From positions 1-7,041 of the forward strand of contig JAJFMR010000149.1 of the NCBI GenBank assembly GCA_020696915.1: a DNA stretch of 7,041 nt, written 5' to 3'. The stretch comes from Rhizobiaceae bacterium (GTDB lineage: Bacteria; Pseudomonadota; Alphaproteobacteria; Rhizobiales; Rhizobiaceae). The notes below the pieces were generated by a model, which saw nothing but the letters and a program-made list of their open reading frames with translations, was not told the origin of the DNA and did not search any database. This document shows, one piece after another, positions 1-6,102 of this stretch (its first letter is position 1; every line of letters starts with the position of its first letter). The translations under genes and the position numbers were made by a program.

Positions 1-645
1 ATCACCGGCGTGCCCGGGACTTCCGTCGACGACCTGCGCACCAAGGCCGCAAAGGAAGTCTTCGCGAAGCATCCGGACATCAAGATCGTCGGAGAGGCGG
101 TCGGCATGTGGAGCCAGGCCGTGGCGCGCACGGAACTGTCGAAGATCCTCGCCACGCGCTCCTGGGACGACATCGACGGCCTGTGGCTGCAGGTCGGCTG
201 CTTCACGGCCAATGCCATGCAGCTCGAAGCCGGAAAAAAGACCAGCGAACTCCTGCCCTGCGCCGGCGAGGGCTCGAACGGGGGCCGCATCCAGATGCTG
301 CCGGAGGGCACCGAAGTCGAAGGAGCGGCGTCGCCTTACGCGCCCCTGGGCGCACCGCGCATCTCCTACGCTTCGCCGCCCTATTCCGGCGCGCTGGCGC
401 TTAAGCTCGCCGTCGAGTCGCTGGAGGGCAAGGAAGTCGCCAAGACCACGATCCTGCCGCTGCCTGTGGTGACCAGCGAAACCATCAAGCTTTGCGAGGA
501 AGGCACCTGGGAGGAGATGAAGGCAGGCTGCAACGCCTTCAAGCCGGCGCTGGTCAGCAATCCCGGCTGGTTCGCGTCGATCTTCTCGGAGCAGACGCCC
601 GAGATCGGGCTCAATGCCGCGCTCGTCGGCCAACCTGAAGAATAA
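1..645 (+). CDS. ABC transporter periplasmic substrate-binding protein, sugar (CUT2) type, 5' partial
   Basis: This is the C-terminal 214 residues of a periplasmic binding protein that would capture the substrate and deliver it to the permease encoded downstream. The frame is open from base 1 (I-T-G-V-P-G-T-S) and ends at TAA 643-645. The true start, signal peptide and about the first third of the protein lie outside the window; the GTG at 10 is only an internal codon. Visible family-like stretches are ITGVPGTSVDDLR at the left edge, WSQAVARTELSKILATRSWDDIDGLW (visible residues 37-62), GEGSNGGRIQMLP (89-101) and the closing region ending GQPEE. These resemble the type I periplasmic binding proteins of ribose/galactose-type importers. 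Four cysteines (67, 87, 165, 177) could form two disulfides in the periplasm. The neighbouring ATPase and permease genes support the role. The ligand cannot be read from the sequence; the later catabolic genes suggest a hydroxy or sugar acid (inference). Confidence 0.88.
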   Translation: MTGVPGTSVDDLRTKAAKEVFAKHPDIKIVGEAVGMWSQAVARTELSKILATRSWDDIDGLWLQVGCFTANAMQLEAGKKTSELLPCAGEGSNGGRIQMLPEGTEVEGAASPYAPLGAPRISYASPPYSGALALKLAVESLEGKEVAKTTILPLPVVTSETIKLCEEGTWEEMKAGCNAFKPALVSNPGWFASIFSEQTPEIGLNAALVGQPEE

Positions 646-657
646 GCCTCCCGAGGC

Positions 658-687
658 CAGGCGATGCGCAAAGTTGCGCATCGCCTG
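658..687 (+). promoter_or_regulatory. Intercistronic perfect stem-loop (13-bp stem, 4-nt loop)
   Basis: The left arm CAGGCGATGCGCA (658-670) and right arm TGCGCATCGCCTG (675-687) are exact reverse complements around the loop AAGT (671-674). The hairpin starts 12 nt after the binding-protein stop codon. No T-run follows, so it does not look like an intrinsic terminator. Hairpins at this position, after the gene for a highly needed binding protein, are known in other ABC operons to protect the upstream mRNA and set unequal expression; that role here is inference. It could also be a copy of a dispersed palindromic repeat, or a DNA-level operator. The ATG at 664 lies inside the left arm. Confidence 0.8.
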
Positions 688-708
688 AAGGGGCCGGCAT
701 TCGAGGCG

Positions 709-2250
709 ATGACAGCAGACAGGCAGATTGCCGCCGTCGAGATCGACCGCGTTCGCAAGGCGTTCGGTCCGACGATCGCGCTGGACGATGTATCGTTCAG
801 CATTGCCGCGGGCGGTGTTCATGCGTTGCTGGGAGAGAACGGCGCCGGCAAGTCGACGCTGGTCAAGCTGCTGTCGGGCCTGATGCGGCCGAGCGAGGGA
901 CGCGTCCGCATATTCGGAGAAGAAGTCACCGGCGGCTCGCCGCGCCGCGCGCATTCGCTCGGCGTCCAGACCGCGTTCCAGGAAATGACGCTGGTGCGCG
1001 ATCTCTCCGTCCTCGACAACATGCTCCTGCCCTATGCGCCGGTCGGCGTCTCCGGACTCATCCGTCGCGGCGCAGCGCGCAAGGCGGCGCGCCGTCACAT
1101 CGAGCAGCTGGGCTTCTCGGTCGATCTCGAGTCGGAAGTCAGCACGCTCGAGCTTTCGGTCAGACAGAAGATCGAGATTGCCCGAGCCGTCTGGCGCAAG
1201 CCGAAAATCCTGCTGCTCGACGAACCGACATCGACCCTCGCCGGTCGCGACGTCGACTGGCTGGCCGCGATTATCGCCCAGCTGAAGGCGGCGGGCACCA
1301 CCATCGTCTTCATCACCCACCGCCTGCGCGAGGTACGCGCCTTCTGCGAATCGCTGACGATCCTGCGCAACGGCCGCCACATCGTGACGGCCCCCGTCGG
1401 CGAGGTCTCGGACGCCGAAGTCATCGAGAAGATCATCGGCAGAACCATAGAGCAGACCTTCCCGCCCAAGCCTGTCGGCGCGGAGGCCTTTGGACCCCCC
1501 GTCCTCGGCGTGCGCGACCTGAAGGTCGGGCGCAAGCTCGACGGTGTCGGGTTCGACCTTCGGCGGGGCGAGATTCTCGGCATTGCCGGGCTGCAGGGAA
1601 TGGGCCAGCAGGATCTCTTCCTGGCCTGCTTCGGCATGGCCGAAATCGAGCGCGGCAATTTGCTGGTCGACGGCCGCAATGTCCGGCTGGGCTCGCCTGC
1701 CGATGCAATCCGTCCCAACATGGGAATTGGCCTTGTCCCGGAAGATCGCAAGTCGGAAGGGCTGTTCCTGAAACTGTCGGGCCGACAGAACGCCAGCCTG
1801 CCAGTCATAGACCGCTTTGCCCGCTTCGGAATAATCGACGGCAAGGCCGAAACAAGGTCGGTCGCCGCTGCGTTCTCCAGCGTGGAGGTCGATCGACGCG
1901 CGCTATGGACACGGGCCGGCGCCTTCTCCGGCGGCAACCAGCAGAAGATTGCCATCGCCAAGTGGCTGGTCGCGCAAAGCCGGATCCTGCTTCTGTTCGA
2001 TCCTACCCGCGGCATCGACGTCGGCACCAAGCATGAGCTTTACGTGATGATGCGCAACTTCGTTGCCGAGGGCGGCTCGATCCTGCTGCATTCGACCGAG
2101 ATTCCCGAACTCGTGCATCTGTCCGACCGCGTGCTGGTCCTCTATGACGGGCGGATCGCGGCGGAACTCCAAGGCAGCGCGATAAGCGAAGCCGCCATCA
2201 TGCGCCCCGCGCTGGGCCAGACTCACGTCCGCGAGACGGCCGCGGCATGA
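709..2250 (+). CDS. Sugar-type ABC transporter ATP-binding protein with two NBDs (RbsA/MglA family)
   Basis: This cytoplasmic ATPase energises import; the single chain carries both nucleotide-binding domains. From ATG 709 it has 513 residues, a normal family length. NBD1 has Walker A GENGAGKST (42-50), a Q-loop glutamine at 91, Walker B/catalytic Glu ILLLDEP (167-173, E172) and a switch histidine at 204. Its signature region is LELSVRQ (147-153), not an LSGGQ-like motif. NBD2 has a lysine-less Walker A region GLQGMGQQ (294-301), a strong signature FSGGNQQ (406-412 region) and an odd Walker B, LLLFDPTRGID, where the usual D-E pair is F430-D431. Loss of the NBD2 Walker A lysine is typical of the family. 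An in-frame ATG at 664, with GAGG at 653-656, would add 15 residues but lies in the hairpin arm; 709 is preferred because the N-terminus then matches the family and clears the hairpin. Its own ribosome site is weak (GAAGGGG 687-693 is distant, GAGG 703-706 too close). The stop overlaps the permease start as ATGA. Confidence 0.93.
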   Translation: MTADRQIAAVEIDRVRKAFGPTIALDDVSFSIAAGGVHALLGENGAGKSTLVKLLSGLMRPSEGRVRIFGEEVTGGSPRRAHSLGVQTAFQEMTLVRDLSVLDNMLLPYAPVGVSGLIRRGAARKAARRHIEQLGFSVDLESEVSTLELSVRQKIEIARAVWRKPKILLLDEPTSTLAGRDVDWLAAIIAQLKAAGTTIVFITHRLREVRAFCESLTILRNGRHIVTAPVGEVSDAEVIEKIIGRTIEQTFPPKPVGAEAFGPPVLGVRDLKVGRKLDGVGFDLRRGEILGIAGLQGMGQQDLFLACFGMAEIERGNLLVDGRNVRLGSPADAIRPNMGIGLVPEDRKSEGLFLKLSGRQNASLPVIDRFARFGIIDGKAETRSVAAAFSSVEVDRRALWTRAGAFSGGNQQKIAIAKWLVAQSRILLLFDPTRGIDVGTKHELYVMMRNFVAEGGSILLHSTEIPELVHLSDRVLVLYDGRIAAELQGSAISEAAIMRPALGQTHVRETAAA

Positions 2251-4325
2251 AAGAGGCGATCCTTCCCTCGCGCCCCCCCGGCAGCATCAGCCTGCGGCGT
2301 GCGCTGACCAGGAACCGCGGCGCGCTGGTTGCAGCAGTCGTCCTTGCAATCCTGCTGCTGATCGTCGACTGGGTCGGAGCCGGCCCGCTCACCTATTTCG
2401 ACGTGTCATTCCTGTCCTCCGGCGGCGCCACCTCGGCCCTTGCCGCGATCGGTCAGACGATCGTGGTGCTTTCCGGCGGCTTCGATCTTTCGGCGGGCGC
2501 CGTCATCTCTCTGGTGAACGTCGTACTGGCATCGAGCATGGATCCAATGGCGCCGACCGCCAGCGTGGCGCTATGGAGCCTGGCCGGCATCGGTGTCGGC
2601 ATGGCCGTCGGCGCATTCAACGGCTTCTTCATAGCCGTTCTGCGCATGCAGCCCATCGTGGTGACGCTGTCGACCATGTTCATCCTGCAGGGAGTGACCC
2701 TGCTGGTCATGGACAAGCCCGGCGGCTTCGTCGCACCGGACCTTGGCGCCTTTTATCTCGGCGACGCAATCGAGGGCTGGCTACCCATGCCGCTGGTGGT
2801 GATCGGCGTGGTTCTGCTCCTGTGGCTCTGGCTGAAGGGCACGCGCTTCGGCACGGCACTCTATGCGGTCGGCAGCGACGCCGACTCGGCGGCGGCCGTC
2901 GGCGTCAACGTCATGCTGACTCAGTTTCTGGTCTACGTCATAGCCGGCGGCTGCTACGGTCTTGCCGGTGTGTTCATCAGCGCGCAGACAGGAAGCGGCG
3001 ACCCCCTGGTCGGCAATCCGCTGCTGCTCTCCATGTTCGCGGCGGTGGTAGTGGGTGGAACCCGTCTCGGCGGCGGTCAGGGCGGACCGGTCGGCACGGT
3101 TTTCGGCGCCTACATCCTGATGCTGGTGGTCAACATCCTGCTGGTGCTGAACGTCTCGGCATATTATGCGACGATCGCCGAGGGCACGATCCTGATCATG
3201 GCCGTGCTGGCCGGTTCCATCTCGCAAGGTTCCGTGCTCGCCGTGCAGTTGCGGGCCGCCCGTGCCCGGCTTGCCGCCTGGCGCGCCGGCATGCTGCCCT
3301 CGCAGCTCGACATGGTCGACCACAGGCTCCGCATCGCCACGCCGGAGCGCGCCGGCAATGCAGCGGCGTCCCGTCCCGCCTTTCACATCCGCCATGCCGA
3401 GGCTCTACGCTACGCCTTGCCGGCCTATATCTGCCTGCTCGTCATCGTCGTCGTGACGCAGTTCTGGCTCGGGCGTGCGATCCTCAATCCGGGCTACTGG
3501 AACTCGCTGCTGGTGCTTTCCAGCTTCCTTGCCGTCCTGGCACTCGGCCAGGGCACCGTCATCCTGACCGGCGGGCTCGACCTCTCGGTGCCCTGGACGA
3601 TCGGCATCTCCGGCATCATCCTGGCAGGCATGGTCAACGGCTCCGACGCAGCCCTCGTCTACGCGTTGCCGATGGTCCTGCTGATGGCCGTGGCAATCGG
3701 ATTCGCCAACGGTGTCGGAATAGTCTTTCTCGGCATCTCACCCATCGTCATGACGCTTGCCATGAACGGCATCCTGCAGGGTTTCTCACTTCTCTATTCG
3801 CAAGGCACGCCGGCCGGATTCTCATCGCCCATGCTGCGCTGGTTCATGACCGGCCGGGTAGCAGGAGCGACGCCGGTCGTGCTCTTTCTGATCGTCTTCG
3901 TGACGGCGGCCGTTCTCCTGCTGAGCCGCACCCCGTTCGGGCGCCGTGTCTACGGCATCGGCAACGGCGTTCGCGCCGCACAGCTCTCAGGCGTGCCGGT
4001 CGAGAAGACGCTGATCCTCGTCTACATGCTGTCCGCCGCCTGCTCGGCCATAGTCGGCATCATGCTCACGGGCTTTTCGGGACAGGCCAGTCTCGGCATG
4101 GGCGACGAGTACCTGCTGCCCTCGATCGCCGTCGTGGTGGTCGGAGGGGCCCTGATCACCGGCGGCCGCGGCCACTATCTTGGCATGCTCGGCGGCGTCC
4201 TGCTGCTCACCGCACTCCAGATGCTGCTCGCCGGCACCACGCTGCCCTATGCGACACGCGCGATCCTCTACGGACTGGTGGTGCTCGGCGCGGTGATGGC
4301 GCTTCGCGAGCGTCACGTGAATTGA
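2247..4325 (+). CDS. ABC transporter permease, two tandem RbsC/AraH-type domains fused in one protein
   Basis: This inner-membrane protein of 692 residues forms the translocation path. The usual single-domain family member is about 320-350 residues. Two homologous halves are visible (about 1-330 and 388-692). Matching motifs recur at an offset of 363-365 residues: GGFDLSAG (77-84) with GGLDLSVP (442-449); QPIVVTLSTMFILQG (135-149) with SPIVMTLAMNGILQG (498-512); FGTALYAVG (201-209) with FGRRVYGIG (564-572); VVGGTRLGGG with VVGGALITGG near 270 and 633. Each half has roughly eight to ten hydrophobic segments, for example 27-43, 107-130, 181-197, 225-245 and 281-325, then 391-408, 420-463, 541-559, 587-610 and 642-686. 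The linker, about 331-388, is polar and arginine-rich, so it should be cytoplasmic. The fused chain can replace a permease dimer and pairs with the double-NBD ATPase. The start overlaps the ATPase stop (ATGA) and lacks a clear Shine-Dalgarno site, suggesting translational coupling. No frameshift or internal stop separates the halves. Confidence 0.94.
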   Translation: MKEAILPSRPPGSISLRRALTRNRGALVAAVVLAILLLIVDWVGAGPLTYFDVSFLSSGGATSALAAIGQTIVVLSGGFDLSAGAVISLVNVVLASSMDPMAPTASVALWSLAGIGVGMAVGAFNGFFIAVLRMQPIVVTLSTMFILQGVTLLVMDKPGGFVAPDLGAFYLGDAIEGWLPMPLVVIGVVLLLWLWLKGTRFGTALYAVGSDADSAAAVGVNVMLTQFLVYVIAGGCYGLAGVFISAQTGSGDPLVGNPLLLSMFAAVVVGGTRLGGGQGGPVGTVFGAYILMLVVNILLVLNVSAYYATIAEGTILIMAVLAGSISQGSVLAVQLRAARARLAAWRAGMLPSQLDMVDHRLRIATPERAGNAAASRPAFHIRHAEALRYALPAYICLLVIVVVTQFWLGRAILNPGYWNSLLVLSSFLAVLALGQGTVILTGGLDLSVPWTIGISGIILAGMVNGSDAALVYALPMVLLMAVAIGFANGVGIVFLGISPIVMTLAMNGILQGFSLLYSQGTPAGFSSPMLRWFMTGRVAGATPVVLFLIVFVTAAVLLLSRTPFGRRVYGIGNGVRAAQLSGVPVEKTLILVYMLSAACSAIVGIMLTGFSGQASLGMGDEYLLPSIAVVVVGGALITGGRGHYLGMLGGVLLLTALQMLLAGTTLPYATRAILYGLVVLGAVMALRERHVN

Positions 4326-4336
4326 AGGAAAGAAGG
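4325..4336 (+). promoter_or_regulatory. Ribosome binding site for the SDR gene
   Basis: The purine-rich stretch AAGGAAAGAAGG precedes ATG 4339. AAGGA (4325-4329) sits 9 nt from the start codon and is well placed; AGAAGG (4331-4336) is probably too close. It begins at the last base of the permease stop codon and supports 4339 as the SDR start. Confidence 0.65.
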
Positions 4337-4338
4337 CC

Positions 4339-5145
4339 ATGAGCTCAAGCGCACCGAAATCCGCCGAGGAATTCCTGGGTGGCCTGAAAGGACAGAGAGT
4401 GGTGATCACGGCCGGCGCCGGCGGCATCGGGCTGGCCATAGCGGACACGCTCGCAAGGCTCGGTGCGCGGATCGTGGTCTGCGACGTGTCGGACGAAGCC
4501 CTCGGCGCCATCGGCGGCAAGGTGAAGGTGGAGGCGGCCGTGAAGGCCGACGTGTCGGACGAAGCTCAGGTGGACTCCCTGTTCGAAACCGTGAAAGCCA
4601 GGCTTGGGGGACTCGACGCGCTGGTCAACAATGCCGGCATCGCCGGACCCACCGGCGGCGTCGACGAGATTGCGCCGGCCGACTGGCGCCGCTGCCTGGA
4701 CGTCGGCCTCACGGGACAGTTCCTGTGCGCGCGCCGCGCCGTGCCGCTCATCAAGGAAGCAGGCGGCGGATCGATCGTCTCGATGTCATCGGCCGCAGGC
4801 CGGCACGGCTATGCGTTCCGGACGCCCTACTCGGCCGCGAAGTTCGGCGTCGTCGGCTTCACCCAGAGTCTCGCAAAGGAACTCGGTCCCCATCGCATCA
4901 GGGTGAATGCCATCCTGCCCGGCATCATAGAAGGGCCGCGGATCGAGGCGGTCATCTCGGCCCGCGCGAAACAGCTCGGCATCGGCCATGAGGAAATGAC
5001 GACCCGCTACCTGCAGAACGTGTCGCTGCGCCGGATGACCAGTCCCTACGACGTCGCCGCAATGGTCGCCTTCCTGCTGTCGGATGCCGGCATCAACATT
5101 TCCGGCCAGTCGCTCGGCGTCGACGGCAATGTCGAAACTCTCTGA
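4339..5145 (+). CDS. Short-chain dehydrogenase/reductase (SDR), classical type, NAD-preferring
   Basis: This is a cytoplasmic NAD(P)-dependent oxidoreductase of 268 residues, a normal classical SDR length (about 250) plus a short N-terminal lead. The Rossmann glycine motif is TAGAGGIG (24-31), with alanine where the first glycine usually is. D49 ends the second strand, which favours NAD over NADP. NNAG is at 97-100, catalytic serine is S151, and Y164-x3-K168 is intact with 13 residues between Ser and Tyr. PG is at 194-195 and the C-terminus carries SGQSLGVDG. The fourth tetrad position, Asn in a motif like VNLTG, reads VGLTG here (G123). It probably oxidises a hydroxyl of the imported compound or of an early intermediate; the substrate is unknown. 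In deoxyribonate-type pathways an SDR makes the 3-keto acid used by a BKACE, so this enzyme is one candidate for that step. It lies 13 nt after the permease stop and 9 nt before the next gene, so is operonic. Confidence 0.93.
   Translation: MSSSAPKSAEEFLGGLKGQRVVITAGAGGIGLAIADTLARLGARIVVCDVSDEALGAIGGKVKVEAAVKADVSDEAQVDSLFETVKARLGGLDALVNNAGIAGPTGGVDEIAPADWRRCLDVGLTGQFLCARRAVPLIKEAGGGSIVSMSSAAGRHGYAFRTPYSAAKFGVVGFTQSLAKELGPHRIRVNAILPGIIEGPRIEAVISARAKQLGIGHEEMTTRYLQNVSLRRMTSPYDVAAMVAFLLSDAGINISGQSLGVDGNVETL
4482..4565 (+). repeat. 18-nt direct repeat pair inside the SDR gene (4482-4499 and 4548-4565)
   Basis: The 18 bases CGACGTGTCGGACGAAGC occur twice, 66 nt apart (22 codons, same frame), both encoding D-V-S-D-E-A after the second and third Rossmann strands. 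Both positions commonly carry such acidic sequences in SDRs, so the exact DNA identity may be chance plus codon bias. Confidence 0.6.
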
Positions 5146-5148
5146 GGG
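5144..5148 (+). promoter_or_regulatory. Ribosome binding site for the 3-hydroxyacid dehydrogenase gene
   Basis: GAGGG overlaps the SDR stop codon (TGA 5143-5145) and lies 6 nt before ATG 5155, a standard spacing. Ribosomes finishing the SDR would be at this site, so the two genes are likely translationally coupled. Confidence 0.7.
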
Positions 5149-5154
5149 ATCCCG

Positions 5155-6102
5155 ATGACACGGGTTGCCATAGTCGGAAGCGGCTTCATCGGACGCGCCT
5201 GGGCGATCAGCTTCGCCCGCGCCGGTCACGAGGTGCGCCTTTGGGACCACCTGCCGGAGGCCTCGGCCGGGGCCCTCGACTACATCGAAGGCGTGCTCGG
5301 CGACCTTGCGGCCAACAACCTGCTGGGGGGTCAGTCGCCGCAGCAGGTTCTGGCGCGACTGTCGATCGCATCGGAACTCGCCGAGGCGGTCGGCGGGGCG
5401 GAGCACATCCAGGAGAACACGCCCGAGAAGCGTGAGATCAAGCGCGACATCTTCTCGCGCATCGACCAGGCAGCCGGGCCGGAAGCGGTAATCGCCAGTT
5501 CGACCTCGGCGCTGCTGCCCTCCACGTTCACCGACCACCTCTCCGGGCGGCATCGCTGCCTGGTCGTGCACCCGATCAACCCACCCTACCTGGTGCCGGC
5601 GGCGGAACTGGTGCCGGCGCCCTGGACGAGCCCGGAAAGCATCGAGAAGACGCGCGCCTTCCTCATCTCGGCCGGCCATGCGCCACTGGTGATGAAGCGC
5701 GAGCTCGACGGGTTCATCATGAACCGCATGCAGGGCGCGCTGCTCGAGGAGGCGTTCCGGCTGGTTGCCGACGGCTATGCCAGCGTCGAGGACGTCGACA
5801 TCGGCATCCGCGACGGGCTGGCGCTACGCTGGTCGTTCATGGGACCGTTCGAGACCATCGATCTGAACGCCCCCGGCGGCGTGCGCGACTATGTCGAGCG
5901 ATACCAGTCGATCTATTCCAACATCTTTCCGCAGCTGCTGCGCCGGGTCGACTGGGGCGGCGAGGTCATGGCGGCCGTCGAGGCCGACCGGCGCGCAAGG
6001 GTGCCGAAGGACAGGCTGGTGGAGCGCCAGATCTGGCGCGACCGCCGCCTGATGGCGCTCGCCGCTCACAAGAGGAAATCCGACGAGGAGTTTGGAAAAT
6101 GA
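5155..6102 (+). CDS. 3-hydroxyacyl-CoA dehydrogenase-fold NAD-dependent 3-hydroxyacid dehydrogenase, L-gulonate 3-dehydrogenase (CRYL1)-like
   Basis: This cytoplasmic enzyme of 315 residues would oxidise a 3-hydroxy acid to the 3-keto acid with NAD+. The N-terminal Rossmann domain begins VAIVGSGFIGRAWA (4-17), and D31 after the second strand indicates NAD. Catalytic positions of the family are present: S118 in STSALLPS, H139 in VVHPINPPY, E151 exactly 12 residues later, and N190 in FIMNRMQ. The all-alpha C-terminal domain (from about 185) includes GLALRWSFMGPFETIDLNAPGG and a late QIWRDRRLMAL. The strings HPINPPYLVPAAELVP, FIMNRMQ and ETIDLN match mammalian CRYL1 / L-gulonate 3-dehydrogenase better than bacterial carnitine dehydrogenase, which has GHPFNP and FIADRL at these places as I recall them. 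A free hydroxy acid is therefore likelier than a CoA ester, and carnitine is less likely though not excluded. The gene's stop overlaps the BKACE start, linking its keto product to the next enzyme. Confidence 0.92.
   Translation: MTRVAIVGSGFIGRAWAISFARAGHEVRLWDHLPEASAGALDYIEGVLGDLAANNLLGGQSPQQVLARLSIASELAEAVGGAEHIQENTPEKREIKRDIFSRIDQAAGPEAVIASSTSALLPSTFTDHLSGRHRCLVVHPINPPYLVPAAELVPAPWTSPESIEKTRAFLISAGHAPLVMKRELDGFIMNRMQGALLEEAFRLVADGYASVEDVDIGIRDGLALRWSFMGPFETIDLNAPGGVRDYVERYQSIYSNIFPQLLRRVDWGGEVMAAVEADRRARVPKDRLVERQIWRDRRLMALAAHKRKSDEEFGK
6085..6090 (+). promoter_or_regulatory. Ribosome binding site for the BKACE gene
   Basis: GAGGAG lies inside the end of the dehydrogenase gene, 8 nt before ATG 6099. 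It fixes the BKACE start at the ATGA overlap rather than at the later in-frame ATG at 6192, which would cut off the family-conserved N-terminal strand (VIITCAVTGAIHTP). Confidence 0.7.

Noticed and set aside
658..690. The intercistronic hairpin as a rho-independent terminator
   Set aside because: The stem is followed by AAGGGGCC, with no run of T, and the operon clearly continues downstream.
1095..2030. 311-codon - strand frame opposite the ATPase
   Set aside because: Serine/arginine/proline-rich with no domain-like motif; it lies wholly opposite a well-supported ATPase gene.
2573..4342. Long (589-codon) + strand reading frame overlapping the permease
   Set aside because: Its product is an Arg/His/Gly/Ala-rich string with no recognisable motif, typical of a shifted frame in GC-rich DNA. 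The overlapping permease frame has clear conserved motifs and membrane segments.
5146..5153. Palindrome GGGATCCC between the SDR and dehydrogenase genes
   Set aside because: Eight bases with no loop, in a 9-nt gap overlapping the ribosome binding region; too short to be a supported structure or operator.
4786..5679. 297-codon - strand frame opposite the SDR and dehydrogenase genes
   Set aside because: It spans the junction of two convincing genes, has shadow-like composition and shows no family motif.
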